From Tillandsia leiboldiana (taxonomy: Eukaryota > Streptophyta > Magnoliopsida > Poales > Bromeliaceae): a DNA stretch of 64,000 bases. The stretch covers positions 27,474,832 through 27,538,831 of the forward strand of contig CM055076.1 in assembly GCA_029204045.2 (NCBI GenBank). The letters run 5' to 3'. Shown in pieces: positions 27,264 to 40,029 of the stretch. How positions within the stretch are numbered: position 1 is the stretch's first letter; each line of letters begins with the position of its first letter. The translations under genes and the position numbers were made by a program. The notes under the pieces are model-generated. The model made no database searches. It had not been told where the DNA came from and was given only the letters and a program-made list of their open reading frames with translations.

Positions 27264-27808
27264 TGTAATCACCCGGCCAACTAGCAATAATAACTCGTTG
27301 GACCCAAACTACAGCCCAAAATGTTTAAGCTCAGTTATTATTATTAGATGCTTATATAACCAATCACAATCCATTTTCATCCGATGTGGGACTATTCGGG
27401 TGTCACAGACTCCCCCCCGTTTAGGCCTGACGTCCTCGTCAGCTCAAACACACACACAACCTAAGATCATCAGGCGATATGAGACTTGTCTCGCTAGTCC
27501 TGTCATCTAGACCCAGGCTCAGCCGAGACTCGACACACACTTCCGGCTGGTGATTGGCTCTGATACCAAATGTAACGACCTGACCCACTAGCAATAATAA
27601 TTCGTTGAGCCTAAACCACATCCCAAAATACTTAAGCCCGGTTATTATTATTAGCGTTCAGATGCTTATATATCCAATCACAATTCATTCCCATCTAATG
27701 TGAAACATCCCAAAATTCTTTAGCCCAGTTATTATTATTAGCGTTCAGATGCTTATATATCCAATCACAATTCATTCCCATCTGATGTGAAACTATTGGG
27801 GTGTCACA
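27264..27808 (-). mobile_element. complete TRIM retrotransposon
   Basis: Terminal-repeat retrotransposon in miniature on the - strand. One LTR is 27264-27407 and the other 27571-27808; both run TGTAA...GTGTCACA on the + strand. The internal part (27408-27570) ends in TTGGCTCTGATACCA, the reverse complement of a tRNA-iMet primer-binding site, directly beside the 27571 LTR. It starts with GACTCCCCCC, the complement of a polypurine tract, beside the other LTR. It has no coding capacity. The 27571 LTR carries an internal duplication of about 85 bp. A TATATAAG-type TATA box is present. The family lacks the 5S rRNA-like segment of Cassandra as far as I can see. Flanks (AGAAT / GGAAC) do not form a clean duplication. 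Confidence 0.85.
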
Positions 27809-28545
27809 GGAACTTTGATTGTTTCCGTCCGACCCTTGACACCACCTCAAAAGTTCCCTCTCTTCAGATTCACCAATTAAAATTAAGTTTAGTGTGGAAA
27901 ACTCATAACTTGTTGATATTCAGTTTCCTTATCTTTCGTAGGTTCAAGCTTTTAAATGTTATCGAGATTATTCGCAACATACATATATTGTCTTTGTCAT
28001 TTTCTGACGTCTCGGTTTTTCCGATATTGCGTACAGCAGATGCTATATGAATCTGAAGAACGAAGAAAATGTCGGAAACTTGTATGCGAATTAAATCTAA
28101 TATTTGGATATGATGTTTTCTTATGATGCTGTAATTTCTTGTCGAAAAATAGGGCGGTGGTGAAACGATCGTCGAACGAACTATTTCGGATGGATCGTGC
28201 GACATGAAATCAAATGCCGATGTCAACGAACAATCGTCGGAAAATCATACATCTGATTTGTTGCGAATCTGTGATTTTGTAGTTTGGGTTTCTTTGATGT
28301 ATAAATTTGAGCTCCTGGAGCTTGTTGTAATTATTTGTTTCATTTATTTACATGGTTTTATGTTGATACTTTGTATACAAAGCACTTGAATATGTTATTT
28401 AATTATATGAAAAACTTATGTTATTTGTATTATTTGTATTTTTTTTTTTTTTTGGTAAGAGAGATAATTGTGATTTATGGTCTGAATTTGTTTTTGAATA
28501 TATAAATATTAAATGCACTCTGTTTTTTTTTTTGAGTTAATTTTA
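27809..28545. other. possible exons of the 25.7-kb locus, otherwise nothing
   Basis: 28041-28097 (after CAGCAG; LYESEERRKCRKLVCE) and 28153-28290 (after AAATAG; GGGETIVERTISDGSCDMKS) are open and could be alternative downstream exons of the acidic-protein locus. Support is only acceptor-like AG sites and base composition. Confidence 0.25.
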
Positions 28546-28921
28546 AGCTAAATTACAGAAAATTTTTCTATAATATACCGTTTTTTTACTTTGCTTTCCT
28601 GTTTTTCAAAAGCATATATTTTGATCTTTCGTAATTACGAAATTATTTTTAGGGGGCAATGAGGTTAACAGAAACTGTGACGATAATGTCCTTATCCTTT
28701 ATTTATCGTAGAAGACGCTACGTCGGTGGTGGGGAACGGCTCGTGGATATCGCTGCTTTCGACGTACATATCGGATTTATTTTGCCTTTGAAAGGGCAAA
28801 GTGAACTTACATATCGGATTTATTTTGCCACGGGGCAAAGTGCGTACATATCGGATTTATTTTGCCACGGGGCAAAGTGAAAAAGACGGTATATTATAAA
28901 AAGATTTTCTATAATTTAGCC
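28546..28921. mobile_element. Mutator-like element with 9-bp TSD and short internal repeats
   Basis: 376 bp with inverted ends AGCTAAATTACAGAAAAT and ATTTTCTATAATTTAGCC extending over about 40 bp each, flanked by perfect TTAATTTTA duplications (28537-28545, 28922-28930). The interior holds three copies of TACATATCGGATTTATTTTG at 28765, 28808 and 28845, next to a GC-richer stretch (28700-28760) of unknown origin. Confidence 0.8.
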
Positions 28922-29703
28922 TTAATTTTATACATATTCCTGTAAATATATCGGATAGCAGATATATTTTTATAAATTATTTGTAAATGAAATAACAATT
29001 TTGTTCTTATAAATATATTGTTCTTAAAGTTTAACTGTTAAAAATTATATTTATGATTAAGTATAATATCTAAAAAAATAAAAAGATAAATTTATTTCAC
29101 TCATTAATTAAATTTAAATATTTAATCTATAATTAACTATATAAAAATAAAAATATATTTATTATTTTATATATTTATATAGATCTGGATGAAATTATAT
29201 TTTATTTTTTTTATGGCAGAATTTTCAACATGATAGCACATGTGTTTGGCCTCAAACTATGTCTTTTCGAATGTCGGCGTTGGTTAAAAGAAATAAAAAA
29301 AATAAAGTTTAGTACCTATTTCAAATCGCGTGTAATTTAGGGGGTTTCTATTCATTAAAATTTTTATATATTTTTTTATAAGCATGTGCTTCATGAGTTT
29401 ATGTTTTTTAATATTTCATCATCTTAATTAACTACTACAATCAAAGATATTGTCATGCACGCACATATTTATATATGAAAAATATTTTCAATATACTTCA
29501 AATAAAATGTATATTTTATACTTTATTTATTTTAGAATAAAATAAATTTTATTAATTTTTTGAAAATAACTATTAAATAAATTTTCACCTTAAAATAGAT
29601 AGGATGTATATTGTACATTCAAGTGTTCCGATAGTATTGTTTATTAAAATAAACACTACTCAAGCTTTCCCTTAAAAGATAAGTATATCTCCCATGCATG
29701 ATC

Positions 29704-29705
<2 letters not shown>
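28922..29705. other. AT-rich intergenic DNA, nothing recognised
   Basis: No exon or bounded element. Confidence 0.5.
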
Positions 29706-29762
<57 letters not shown>

Positions 29763-29928
29763 AAATAATACTTGTACACCCTATTTAGGGTGTATATCAC
29801 ACACCCCACCCATCTAATGGGTGGGGTGTGATGATGGGTCAATCGATGTGACCCGTAAAAAATATCGCCACCATTAAAATGGTGGAGGTGTATGATATAC
29901 ACCCCTTCGGAGTGTACATGTAGCATTG

Positions 29929-30006
<78 letters not shown>
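29706..30006. mobile_element. M1 MITE inserted in a (TA)n microsatellite
   Basis: (TA)27 at 29706-29759, then a 171-bp M1 copy (29761-29931, GGAAATAATACTTGTACACC to GTAGCATTGCTC), then (TA)36 at 29933-30006. Arrangement is consistent with insertion into a TA tract. Confidence 0.8.
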
Positions 30007-30007
<1 letters not shown>

Positions 30008-30179
30008 TGGTTGCATTTTCATGAGAATATACATCACACAAGAAGATGAGATTAGGCCCAATTTAATTGGGATTGAATCATTTAGACCAAAACTTTAACC
30101 ATATCTATATGTCAACCTCATATTAATTAATGTGCTATATATATATAGAGAGAGTGAGAGAGAGTTAGAGAGAGAGAGA
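30007..30179. other. intergenic with GA-rich tract
   Basis: A TA run and a GA-rich purine tract at 30147-30180. Nothing else seen. Confidence 0.5.
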
Positions 30180-30390
30180 GTAAAAATTATATGCTTTTAA
30201 AAGCATAAATTTAACTATACTAATGAATTTTTTATTATTAAATTTATATTGAGATTTGTACAATTGTGCTTTCTCTTTCTCTCTTTTTAGTTGATTTTAT
30301 AATTATATAAATCTTAATATAAATTTAATGGTAAAAAATTCACGAGCATAATTTGACTTGTACTTTTGAAAAATATATAACCTCCTCTCT

Positions 30391-30460
<70 letters not shown>
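30180..30460. mobile_element. hairpin MITE (family M3) followed by (TA)n
   Basis: About 30180-30378, from TATATGCTTTTAAAAGCATA to ACTTGTACTTTTGAAAAATA, containing the family core CTCTCTTTTTAGTTGATTTT. Followed by a CT tract and (TA)32 at 30396-30460. Confidence 0.65.
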
Positions 30461-30462
<2 letters not shown>

Positions 30463-30464
30463 CG

Positions 30465-30700
30465 TAGGGCTACTATACTCTTATGAGTATAAACCCTTTT
30501 ATACTCATAATTTTTTTACCTTGGATGAAGGAATGTGCGGTTAGGATGATAGTGGTCCCCCTAGAATTTACTAGGTTGTTGGGGAAATAGTATAAATCCT
30601 AGGGGGACTACTATAATCCTAACCGCACATTCCTTCATCCGAGGAATGAAAATTTATAAGTACAAAATATTTTTACTCATAAGAGTATAGTAGCCGAACC

Positions 30701-30788
<88 letters not shown>
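30465..30788. mobile_element. hairpin MITE (family M4), near-perfect, followed by (TA)n
   Basis: Ends AGGGCTACTATACTCTTATG and CATAAGAGTATAGTAGCC are inverse, and the pairing extends over roughly 110 bp per arm around a short loop near 30580. It would fold into a long hairpin and could give rise to small RNAs if transcribed (inference). A 35181 copy shares its ends. (TA)42 follows at 30704-30788. Confidence 0.75.
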
Positions 30789-30790
<2 letters not shown>

Positions 30791-31043
30791 ACCCAAATTG
30801 ATCAACTTGCTATTTTAATGCCCTCATGTTATGCAAGATGTGGGATTGTATCACCCTAATAACCTTATAATTTGGCCTTTTCTTATCCTATATAGGAGAT
30901 AATCTCACCACCTTATATATAAAATGATAGAAATTTATAAATGTACTTTTCATCCGCATGTAATTACAAGGTGTCACCACCTTATAAGCAAAATTATAAG
31001 ATGGTGACACCATGTTTAAAATTACTCTCTTCAATTGCTGCAG

Positions 31044-31193
31044 TGTGACACTCCAATAATCTCATATCGGATGGAAATGAATTATAATTTAAAATATAAA
31101 CATCTGGACGCTAATATAATAATAACTGATCTTAAGTATTTTGGATTGTAGTTTAGGCCAATAAATTATTATTGCTAGTGGATCTGTAATTGA
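31044..31193 (+). mobile_element. TRIM solo LTR, diverged, + orientation
   Basis: Starts TGTGACACTCCAATAATCTC and ends near GCTAGTGGATCTGTAATTGA, the reverse complement of the TRIM LTRs at 27264. No internal domain or second LTR adjoins. Confidence 0.6.
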
Positions 31194-31294
31194 GTTTGTT
31201 CATTTAATTGCAACTGTAACCGTTGAAGTAAAATGTAGGCTGGTGGAGAATCTGACAGCTAATATTGGTGATGGTCATTCAGAAAATAAACATT

Positions 31295-31775
31295 ACATTA
31301 GGGATGTTAATGGGTATGGACATCCGAAATTTTATCCGAATTCGAATTCGAATCTGAATGGAATGAATTTATCCGATATTAAATTGATATGAATTCAGAT
31401 ATGAATATAAAAAATAAAAATTCGACGAATTTAAATTTGGATATGGATTTTGACTATATCCGACCCGAATCCGAACGCGATTCGAACCCCGAATTGATTT
31501 TACGCTATATAATATATGTGTATATGAATATTTGATATTATATTTAAATTTATATTTTAAAAATTTAGATTTAATATAATATATTTTGAAATATTGTAAA
31601 GAAAAAAAGAAAAATAATTATTTCGAATTTAGATTTTCGGATTCGGATTCGGGTTCGGATTTTGAATTTTTGGTCGGGTTCGAATTTGAATATAAAATTT
31701 TAAAATCGGTCGAATAACTCGAATTCGAATTTCGAGTTTGGTACTCGGATTCGGATTTTTAAAAATTCGTTACTA
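31295..31775. mobile_element. hairpin element (family M5)
   Basis: Begins AGGGATGTTAATGGGTATGG and carries dense CCGAATTCGAATTCG blocks on the left and GGATTCGGATTCGGG blocks on the right, related to 34138-34652. Non-coding. Confidence 0.6.
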
Positions 31776-32893
31776 TATTTGTCCCAAATTAAGTAAAAGA
31801 TATAAAGTAAACTTTTACAAACAACTTCTTAGTATAGATAATATATTTGTCCCAAAGCTAGCATACTCCACCAGATATTACTATCAGATATTTTATCAGA
31901 TCTGAATCCGAATTAGAATTCGGACCTAAATTTGAAAACTATTTCAACTCCTATCTATTAAAAGATCGAATTCTGATCGGATCTAAATCAGATATGCATA
32001 TATAGTATTCGGATTCATACCCAAAATTTTAATAGATATATTTTTTTATTTTTTATTTTTTTTTTAGAGAAAGATAGCATGCTACCCGCTTTGTTTATTT
32101 TGAAATAAACTTAGCTCGAAATGTGAAACAACTACGTTTCAAACTCGGGACCTCGGGTATCAACCATCAATGTTGGCTATTTATTTATGAATTAAAATAG
32201 GCCCAACTTCCTACCTCGTGACAATAGATGCAAGAGACTAATAAGTTGAGTTGGATGAGCCAAAAGTTGAGTGGAGTTGCAGTCCATAATAAATATAACG
32301 GCAAGAGGGCCAACAATGGACCTAACATCCAGGTGAGTTGAATCCGGCCGAGACCTATGGGTACTTTGTCTATATGCTTTAAGTGAATTGATTGCTTATT
32401 TCTAACAGCTCGAGCTTTTAGAATTAATAGTTAGCACCAACGATCCGATAAGTGGTATCAGAGACAGTGGCATGGATTCGATTCCTACCGTTCTGATCCG
32501 TATAGGGCCTAAGTCAGGTATGAAAATTTGAGTATTTTGAACAGTTTTAAGTATAATGCAGTTGGTAGCCACTAATAGTGAAACCCATGCATGCATGTAT
32601 ATTCTCCATATTAAACCTAATTAGCTAATTAAGATGATTTAAGATTGTTCCAAGAATTAGGGTTTGAGTGTACCTTGTAAGAAGGACATCTCAACTCCCC
32701 TATATTATTTCAACTACTTCTATACAATTCAACTACTTTTGGGGGTGTATCAAAAGTACTTTTCTATAATTAATTGACACACATGCACCCAATATTTCTA
32801 TTGCTTGTCTACAAAATTATGATAACAACATGGTAGTGCTTAGAGCTTTTTAGCTACTATAGATGAAATTAAATAGTAATGATACTAATAAAA
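31776..32893. other. intergenic DNA with LTR remnant
   Basis: A tRNA-iMet-type primer-binding site (TGGTATCAGAGAC, 32453-32465) follows LTR-like text ending CACCAACGATCCGATAAG. No matching second LTR was found. No gene recognised. Confidence 0.45.
32453..32465 (+). other. LTR-retrotransposon primer-binding site remnant
   Basis: TGGTATCAGAGAC matches the 3' end complement of initiator-Met tRNA except near its last base, two bases after an LTR-like sequence. It marks a degraded LTR element distinct from the TRIM family at 27264. Confidence 0.5.
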
Positions 32894-33311
32894 GGATTAA
32901 TTTCATATAATTTTATATAAATATATCGAATATTAGATATATTTCTATAAAATTTTATTTTTTATATTTATTTCTTCAAAAAATCTGAGTTATTCATATA
33001 TATTTCTCTAATTTATTACTGTTAGTTCACTTTATAAATTTTAACAGACTATATGTGAAATATCAGTTTTGTCCTTTCAAATATGTTTTTCTAAAAATTT
33101 CAAATGTTAAAATAATATAAAAATATCTGAAAGAGTAAAAAGATAAATTTACCTCCCTAACTGATCAAGGTTAAGTATTTAATTTATGATTAATTATATT
33201 TTTCTAACGAAAATTGACGAGATTTTTGAAAGGATTAAAATAAAATGTTAAATTTTGTTCCGATATATATGCTATTCGATAGGTTTACAGAAAACAGTAT
33301 GAAATTAACCC
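32894..33311. mobile_element. Mutator-like element (family MU1), no cargo
   Basis: Starts GGATTAATTTCATATAATTT and ends AACAGTATGAAATTAACCC, with subterminal ATATATCGAATATTAGATAT and its counterpart ATATATGCTATTCGATAGG. Flanks are CTAATAAAA (32885) and TTAATAAAA (33312), 8 of 9 identical. The ends and subterminal phrases match those of the SCARECROW-carrying element at 57337, so this is an empty relative. Confidence 0.65.
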
Positions 33312-33848
33312 TTAATAAAAATATTAACTTTTAATAAAATATACGATTAAATCTGATCAAATTTATTATATGAATACTTTCAAATTTTGGAACTACTAAG
33401 TACATAAATAATAGATTTTTGAAACTTATAAATTGTAGAGCACTTTTATTGTAATGAAATTTAATTTTATAGTGTTAATTATCAAATATTAAATAAGGTG
33501 TATGAATTGTAGGATGTAAATTCTCCTTTAAGGTAGCAGAATTATTTAAATATTAAAAAAGAGAATTTATCGCACTAAAAAAATAATATTTAAGAATTTT
33601 TTTTGTATATACTTAATGATCGATCTTAAAAGTATCTTAATATAGTTTAGCGATGTATTTAAAAGTGTCGGTTAAAACGTCGACAAATAAAGAGTCGTCA
33701 TGTATATACCGACGTTTATGCCAAATATCGATAAAATATCTTCTGACGTTTTAAAGTATAATGATGTTTTATGAAACATCGATATTTACTATATTATAAA
33801 AAAATTTGGAAATATTTTTCTCAACGGACGTCTAAAAAACGTTTTTAT

Positions 33849-33907
<59 letters not shown>

Positions 33908-34137
33908 TAGTGCCGGATGCATGCACCACGCCTATAAATTGAGTACCGAAGTAAGTTGAAATTTTGTTAGAAAATTTTAAATTTTTTTTTTTTTTTTAAA
34001 AGCAACACCTTCAATACTTTAATTAGAAAATTATATTCTTATTTTTTAAAAAACATTCAGCTAATTTTTGCATCACTTAATGCATAAAATAAAAATTCAA
34101 AAATATATAAAACTTACTTTTATGTACTTCAAATATA
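33312..34137. other. AT-rich intergenic DNA with a long poly-T
   Basis: A T run of about 55 bp at 33851-33906. The 33640-33790 stretch has GTCGGTTAAAACGTCGAC and TTTCTGACGTTTTAAAG-type inverted words. No gene. Confidence 0.5.
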
Positions 34138-34652
34138 GGTAGGGATGTCAATAGATACGGTTATTCGAAATTTTATCCGAACTCGAATCCGAACGGAATG
34201 AATTTATCCGATGTTAAACGGATATGAATTCGAATATGCATATAAAAAATAAAAATTCTATGGATTTGAATTTGGATATAGATTTTGATTATATCCAATC
34301 CGAATCCGAATCCGAATCCGACCCGAACCCGAATTAATTTTTCGTTATATAATATATGCGTATATAAATATTTAATATTATATTTAAATTTATATTTTAA
34401 AATTTTAAATTTAATATAATATATTTTGAAATATTGTAAAGAGAAAAGAAAAAATAATTGTTTCGGATTTGAATTTTCGGATTCGGATTCGAATTCGGAT
34501 TTTAAATTTTTGGTCGGATTCGAATTTGGATATAGATTTTTAAAATCCGTCAAATTCGGATTTAGATTCAGATTTGATATTCAGATTCGGATTCGGATTC
34601 GAATTTTTGAAAATCCGCTGCGAATCCGACCCTGACATCCCTACCTATATAG
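34138..34652. mobile_element. hairpin element (family M5), complete copy
   Basis: Ends TATAGGTAGGGATGTCA and TGACATCCCTACCTATA are perfectly inverse. The arms hold CGAATCCGAATCCGAATCCG-type repeats and their inverse. The two open frames across it (126 and 69 codons) are products of this repeat and not genes. Superfamily unknown. Confidence 0.7.
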
Positions 34653-35040
34653 GAAGGGAGAAAATCAAGTTACTATCTATATAATTCAAAAACTATTAAA
34701 ATTAATTTAATGACTAAAAATATTATAATACCAACACTTTAGTATTTTTAAAAACACCTCAATCAGACTCTATATATATAATAAATTTTTACTATTTAAA
34801 TTTTACTGCAATATATAAAAAAAAAAATTGTGAATTTTAATTATTAAATTAAAATTCTAATTTTTTAATATTCTTTTAATTATTTTACCTAATAATAAGA
34901 CTAAAAATTTAACTTGTTAGTGAGCTAGCTTTAATTTGTTCAGCTCGTTAATAAACGAGTCAAACACAAGTTGAATTTTTCAGCTCAATATTTTAACGAG
35001 TCAGTTCATGTTCGGCTCGTTGACACCCCAAACCACTAAC
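34653..35040. other. AT-rich intergenic DNA, nothing recognised
   Basis: No exon or bounded element. Confidence 0.45.
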
Positions 35041-35440
35041 ATGAGACCATCCCAGTAATTGAGAAAATAGTATGATTTAACGGATGAAAATGATTAAAGA
35101 GCTATATCTAACGGCTAAAAATTTTATAGCACCAAGTATTTGGTGTTATCGATAGCATAGTAGCCGGACTCCTGTATAGCGTAGGGCTACTATACTTATA
35201 ATTTTTCCGTTCTGGGATGAATTGATGTGTGGGTAGGATGATAGCTCATAATTTTTCCGTCCTTGGATGAAGTGATGTGCGGTTAGGATGATAGCGGTCC
35301 CCCTAGAGTTAGTGAGTTGTTGGTGAAATAATATAAATTTTAGGGAACCACTATAATTCTAACCGCACATTCCTTCATCGAAGGGCCGAAAATTTATGAG
35401 TATCAAGAGATCTATACTTATAAAAGTATAGTAATCGGAC
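35041..35440. mobile_element. half M4 MITE followed by a complete M4 MITE
   Basis: 35041-35170 is the right half of an M4 copy ending CTATCGATAGCATAGTAGCC. 35181-35440 is a full copy from TAGGGCTACTATACTTATAA to ATAGTAATCGGA, with a short internal duplication of TAATTTTTCCGT at 35202 and 35251. Confidence 0.65.
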
Positions 35441-36139
35441 TCTATATATATATATATATATATATATTTTGTAAATATTTATTTTTTTATTTTCGTCTTT
35501 TAAAAATTTATATTTTTAAAAATATTTTCAGTGGTTACGACGTTAATAGAGAGGATGAAATGACCAAATTATATTTACTTACTTTATAAAAAGAATTAAT
35601 TTTTAATTTATTTCTATTATTTTAAAAATATTTTCTGTATAAATTATAGAAATAAACGAAATAGTAACAGAATTATCAAAAAGGGAGGTTAAATGTATCA
35701 ACTTAAATTTTTGATGAAGTAAAATATAAATTTTTAAAAATAAATAAAAAAATAAAAAAAATGAGTATTAATTTACTGAAATTTTTTTATAATTTATAAG
35801 ATTAAATATATTTAATTTATAGGATTACAATTAAGTGTATTGCAGGGGTTTCTCACGGGTAATAATAATAGTAGTATTATAATTAATCAAACTAATGATT
35901 CAACAAAATGCATGTTTGAATTTTGAACTTATCATTATAATTAATTTATTTCAATGTGCGAAACGTGTGTACTACATCAATGTACGTAGTACTACAAGTC
36001 ATTGTCCATATCCACGTTCTTAATGAGTTTGCCTTTTATTTTTAGATTAATTTTATACAGTTATCTATAAATATACCGAATAATAAATATATTTTTATAA
36101 AATTTATTTTTTTTATATTTATATTTTTAAAAATTTTAA

Positions 36140-36174
<35 letters not shown>

Positions 36175-36443
36175 ATCATCAATATCCGTTAAAAAATATA
36201 ATTAATTATAAATTAAATACTCAATCTTGATTAGTTAATAAAGTAAATTTATTTTTTTATTCTTTCAGATATTTTTACATTATTTTAGCCGTTGAAATTT
36301 TTAAAGAAATATATTTAAAAAGATAAAATTGATATTTCACATATATTATGTTAAAAAATAAGTATTAAATTAGCGATAATAAAGATATTTATGAATAATT
36401 TAAAATTTTTGAAAAGATAAATATAAAATATTAAACTTTTCAC
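35441..36443. other. AT-rich intergenic DNA with a possible MULE remnant
   Basis: 36048-36110 (GATTAATTTTATACAG, TATACCGAATAATAAATATA) resembles the left end of the MU1 elements at 32894 and 57337, but a matching right end is unclear. (TA)n at 36147-36170. No gene. Confidence 0.4.
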
Positions 36444-36765
36444 TATAGCAAAATTAGATTATAGGGACATATTTTGGTGACACTTTAATACAAGTGTTCT
36501 ATTTATATTCCATTTATATTTAAAATTAAGTTATAGTAATATATTTTTAGGATACATTATAATAATGTGTCGCTATACATTTTAGAGACTGCATATATAG
36601 CGACACTAATAATAAGTGTTGGTATTTTTGTCAGCGACATATTTTTTAAACCCTAGCGACTGCACATATAGCGACACTAATAATAAGTGTTGGTATTTTT
36701 ACCAGCGACATACTTTTTAACCTTTAGAAATACTTAAAAGTATCACTATAACATAATTTTATTTT
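36444..36765. mobile_element. CACTA-type MITE (family M2)
   Basis: Begins CACTATAGCAAAATTAGATT and ends CATAATTTTATTTTATTCG. It contains a duplicated segment of about 70 bp (AGCGACACTAATAATAAGTG at 36599 and 36671). Non-coding. Confidence 0.6.
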
Positions 36766-37073
36766 ATTCGATATGTTTACGTAAAGCTATATAAAATATA
36801 TATTTTTTTCTTTCTTATTTATTGTTGCCATGGTTATATGGTAACATTTTCTAAACATATACTATCTCTATAAAAGGACATTTAACCAAAAATTAAACTA
36901 AATTTATGTACAGTGGAAAGGTACATAATAATATGATCATTTTATAAAAAAACTTAATTTCTTTTTAATAACAAATTGTAGAACCACATATACAAATTAT
37001 GTGTGGATAAACGTAGTCCACATATTTAAAAATTTTATCTCAAATTTCTGAGTTATTTCTGACCTTTTGAATG

Positions 37074-37740
37074 TGTAACCTCCTAATAATTTCACATCAT
37101 ATAAAAAAAAAATTTTAATTGAGAATATAAGAAATCGAGCACGCTATTAATAATAATAAGGACTAAAGTATTTTGAATCTAGCGAGTTATTATTACTAGC
37201 GAGTCGTTTCGTTATATTAGTATCAAAGCTAAATATCAGTTAGAAGTGTAAGAATTAAGTACTATATGGGACAAGATGTTACACCATAAATTTAGTAAGA
37301 ATCACCTCTTGAACCCACATGAGTCAATCATCTCTAAAATCTTATATTATGGTTTATATCTGTGATCGATCGGGTTTGGATCTAAGGAGAATTTTGGTTT
37401 ATATCTATAATCGAATTTGGACTTATGGATTATGTATGTGATCGGATTTAGACTTAACGAGAATCGCTTGGTAATTTTGGTTTAGTGATCGGAGTTTTCA
37501 CCTAACGAAAGGGTTAGGGTCTAAACAGGGTCTAAACATGGGAATTTATATTTATGATCTAACGAGAGAGTCTGTAACGTTCCAAAAATTTCACATCGGA
37601 GATTAGATGGAAAAAAAAATTTTGATTAAGAATATAAGATATCACAGAAAAACACATTATTAATAATAATTAAACTTAATTATTTTAGACTAATAATTTA
37701 AATTTAACGAGTTATTATTAGTAGCGAGTTGAATCATTAC
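37074..37740 (+). mobile_element. TRIM retrotransposon, diverged, + orientation
   Basis: LTR-like blocks at 37074-37216 (TGTAACCTCCTAATAATTTC) and 37573-37740 (TGTAACGTTCCAAAAATTTC) share the family's ATTTCACATC box and the GAGTTATTATTA tail. TTAGTATCAAAGC at 37217 is a diverged tRNA-Met primer-binding site, and the purine run GAGAGAG precedes the second LTR. Coding capacity is absent. It is opposite in orientation to the complete copies at 27264 and 45828. Confidence 0.6.
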
Positions 37741-38469
37741 CGAATGTACTATCACATACCTTATTATTAGAATTCTAGATAGATATGTTTTCAACATTGG
37801 AATAATTTGGTGATTATCCATACATTTTATCTTAATATATATATATAGAGAGTATAACAAAAAGTACTTCTAAATTTTAATCATTGATTATTATAGTTAG
37901 CTTGTACAAATAATTTATAACAATTATAATATTAATATATGTTACTGTTATATTGAATCATGATTCTTTCTTATTAATGAATCAAAATAAGCCATCCAAA
38001 TTTTCATGATTATTTTAGTCAAAATGTTGCTATCATGGGGTGGAAAATCCAGCTACATAAGACAACACTAGAGCCATCTTATAAGACATCTTATAATATG
38101 TTGTTGATCTTATCTTTATCTGTATTTGTAATTTTCATCACTTTAAATAATATATTGCTGATGTTGATAAATATATTGCGCAAGAAAATTATTTATTTTA
38201 CTAGAATTATCAAATCAAAATTTGATTCTCATTGAGGGTTTCAAATCTCTCCAACCAAATTTATTTTTAAAATAATTTGCAAGAACATAATAAAACAAAT
38301 ATTTACAAAAAAAAATATTATTATTATGATTTTTATTGTTACACTAAAGATGCGTTTGATTCACATTATATATAATATTACAGATTATGTCGATTTTTGA
38401 ATCAGATTACTATTAATTTTGTATTAGTTTAGTATAGTAATATAATATTAATTACACTATTTTAAAATT

Positions 38470-38472
<3 letters not shown>
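37741..38472. other. AT-rich intergenic DNA, nothing recognised
   Basis: No exon or bounded element. A 66-codon frame at 38035 has no recognisable features. Confidence 0.45.
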
Positions 38473-38551
<79 letters not shown>

Positions 38552-38800
38552 CACTACAATAAAATTATGATATAGCGACATTCTTAAATATTTTTAAAAT
38601 CTAAAAAAAAATTATCGCTGGCAAAAATACTGATATTTATTATTAGTATCACTATATGTGCAATTGTTAGGGTGTATAGCGACACATTATTATAATGTGT
38701 CCTAAAAATATGTTCCTATAATCTAATTTTGGATATAGATAGAATACTTGCTTAAAAATATTATAAAAATATATCTCTATAATCTAATTTTATTATAGTG
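38473..38800. mobile_element. (TA)n followed by a CACTA-type MITE (family M2)
   Basis: (TA)36 at 38473-38546 adjoins an element at 38552-38800 with ends CACTACAATAAAATTATG and CTAATTTTATTATAGTG. After it, TATAAGCAATAGGGAGAAAA occurs twice (38801 and 38849) around a partial copy of the element end. Confidence 0.7.
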
Positions 38801-38859
38801 TATAAGCAATAGGGAGAAAATGTCTATATCATAATTTTATTATAGTGTATAAGCAATAG

Positions 38860-40029
38860 GGAGAAAATGAGTGCATCAAACAAAGTAAAATATTAAAAAA
38901 ATAAAAGGGAAAGGAAAAAAAAAAAAAAAAAATTATGGTAAAGCAATTTATGGATTTGTGGATGTGACTAATATTTATTTAAAAGAATTGTGTGGTGACC
39001 ACAAGTAAGCTCAAAAGTTGTGGTGGAACCAACCACACCAAAACACAAACAATTTTTATTCTTTTTCTTTTTTCTTTTTCTTTTCCTTTTCTTTTTTTTG
39101 ATCACCTTGTGCTCCACGATGGTTTAAATAAGTTCATAGTCTATGGCATTATTATAGGTATTCCAAAGTGTACCCCACAAAGTGTATGAAGCATAAACTT
39201 GTGGCGTGTGCCTACTCTACGACATTTTCCTAAACAATGAGCGTTGAATTTATCTCTGCTTCACTTGTTTCGCGTATATTGTACTGGTTTGGTTAAGTTG
39301 TAGTTTATGTGGTTCTAATAGAAATGAAAATCATTATCTCAGCTCTTAGCAAAGAGATACAATTCTAATCGATGAAAAATGTAATTTTTAATAAATAAAT
39401 ATAAAAAAAATATAATATTTAGTGAAAAAATTAGACACGAAAATATACAATTATATAATGTGTCGCTTCGTGTATATGTCGATTGAAATTAATTCGTATA
39501 TTCATTGAATCTAACTCATAGGCATGGATAAAATAATAATAAAAAATTATAATTAATTGGTAGTTATGATCAAATGAAAATCACAAATTAAAAATTCACT
39601 TTTTGAAACATCCATTTATATAAGCCTATAAGTGTCAATTGCTGGAAAAGAGTTGAAAAATAGTTAAGTTTGCATTCACAATAATTTCTTCTTTTTTATT
39701 TTTATTTTTAAAAAATTTAAGCGAATGAATACTCAAAGATTCGAGTTTATGTGTACAAACACAGTTAAAGTTTATACTTTATTATAATATACTTATTATT
39801 TTAAAAAACTATTTACTGAATCAGTCGTATATCAAATTTGTCCGAACAATAAGAACGGATTAAGCTTTAACGCCTTGAATCGATCCCTTCCTATCTTTCT
39901 AGGTTTATACTCTTGTAACATTTTGTTACAACGACTAATACAATTTTGATCCATTAAATATAATCACTAAATTACAAAGTCGAGCGAAAAAGAAACAAGT
40001 TGAACAAGCTGGACGTTATAAATTTCCTC
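38860..40029. other. intergenic DNA, nothing recognised
   Basis: Poly-A/T runs and A/T-rich sequence. No exon or bounded element. Confidence 0.45.

Noticed and set aside
34173..34635. 126- and 69-codon frames rich in Asn/Glu/Ser or Phe/Arg/Asp
   Set aside because: They follow the GAATCC repeats of a hairpin transposon and have no independent support.
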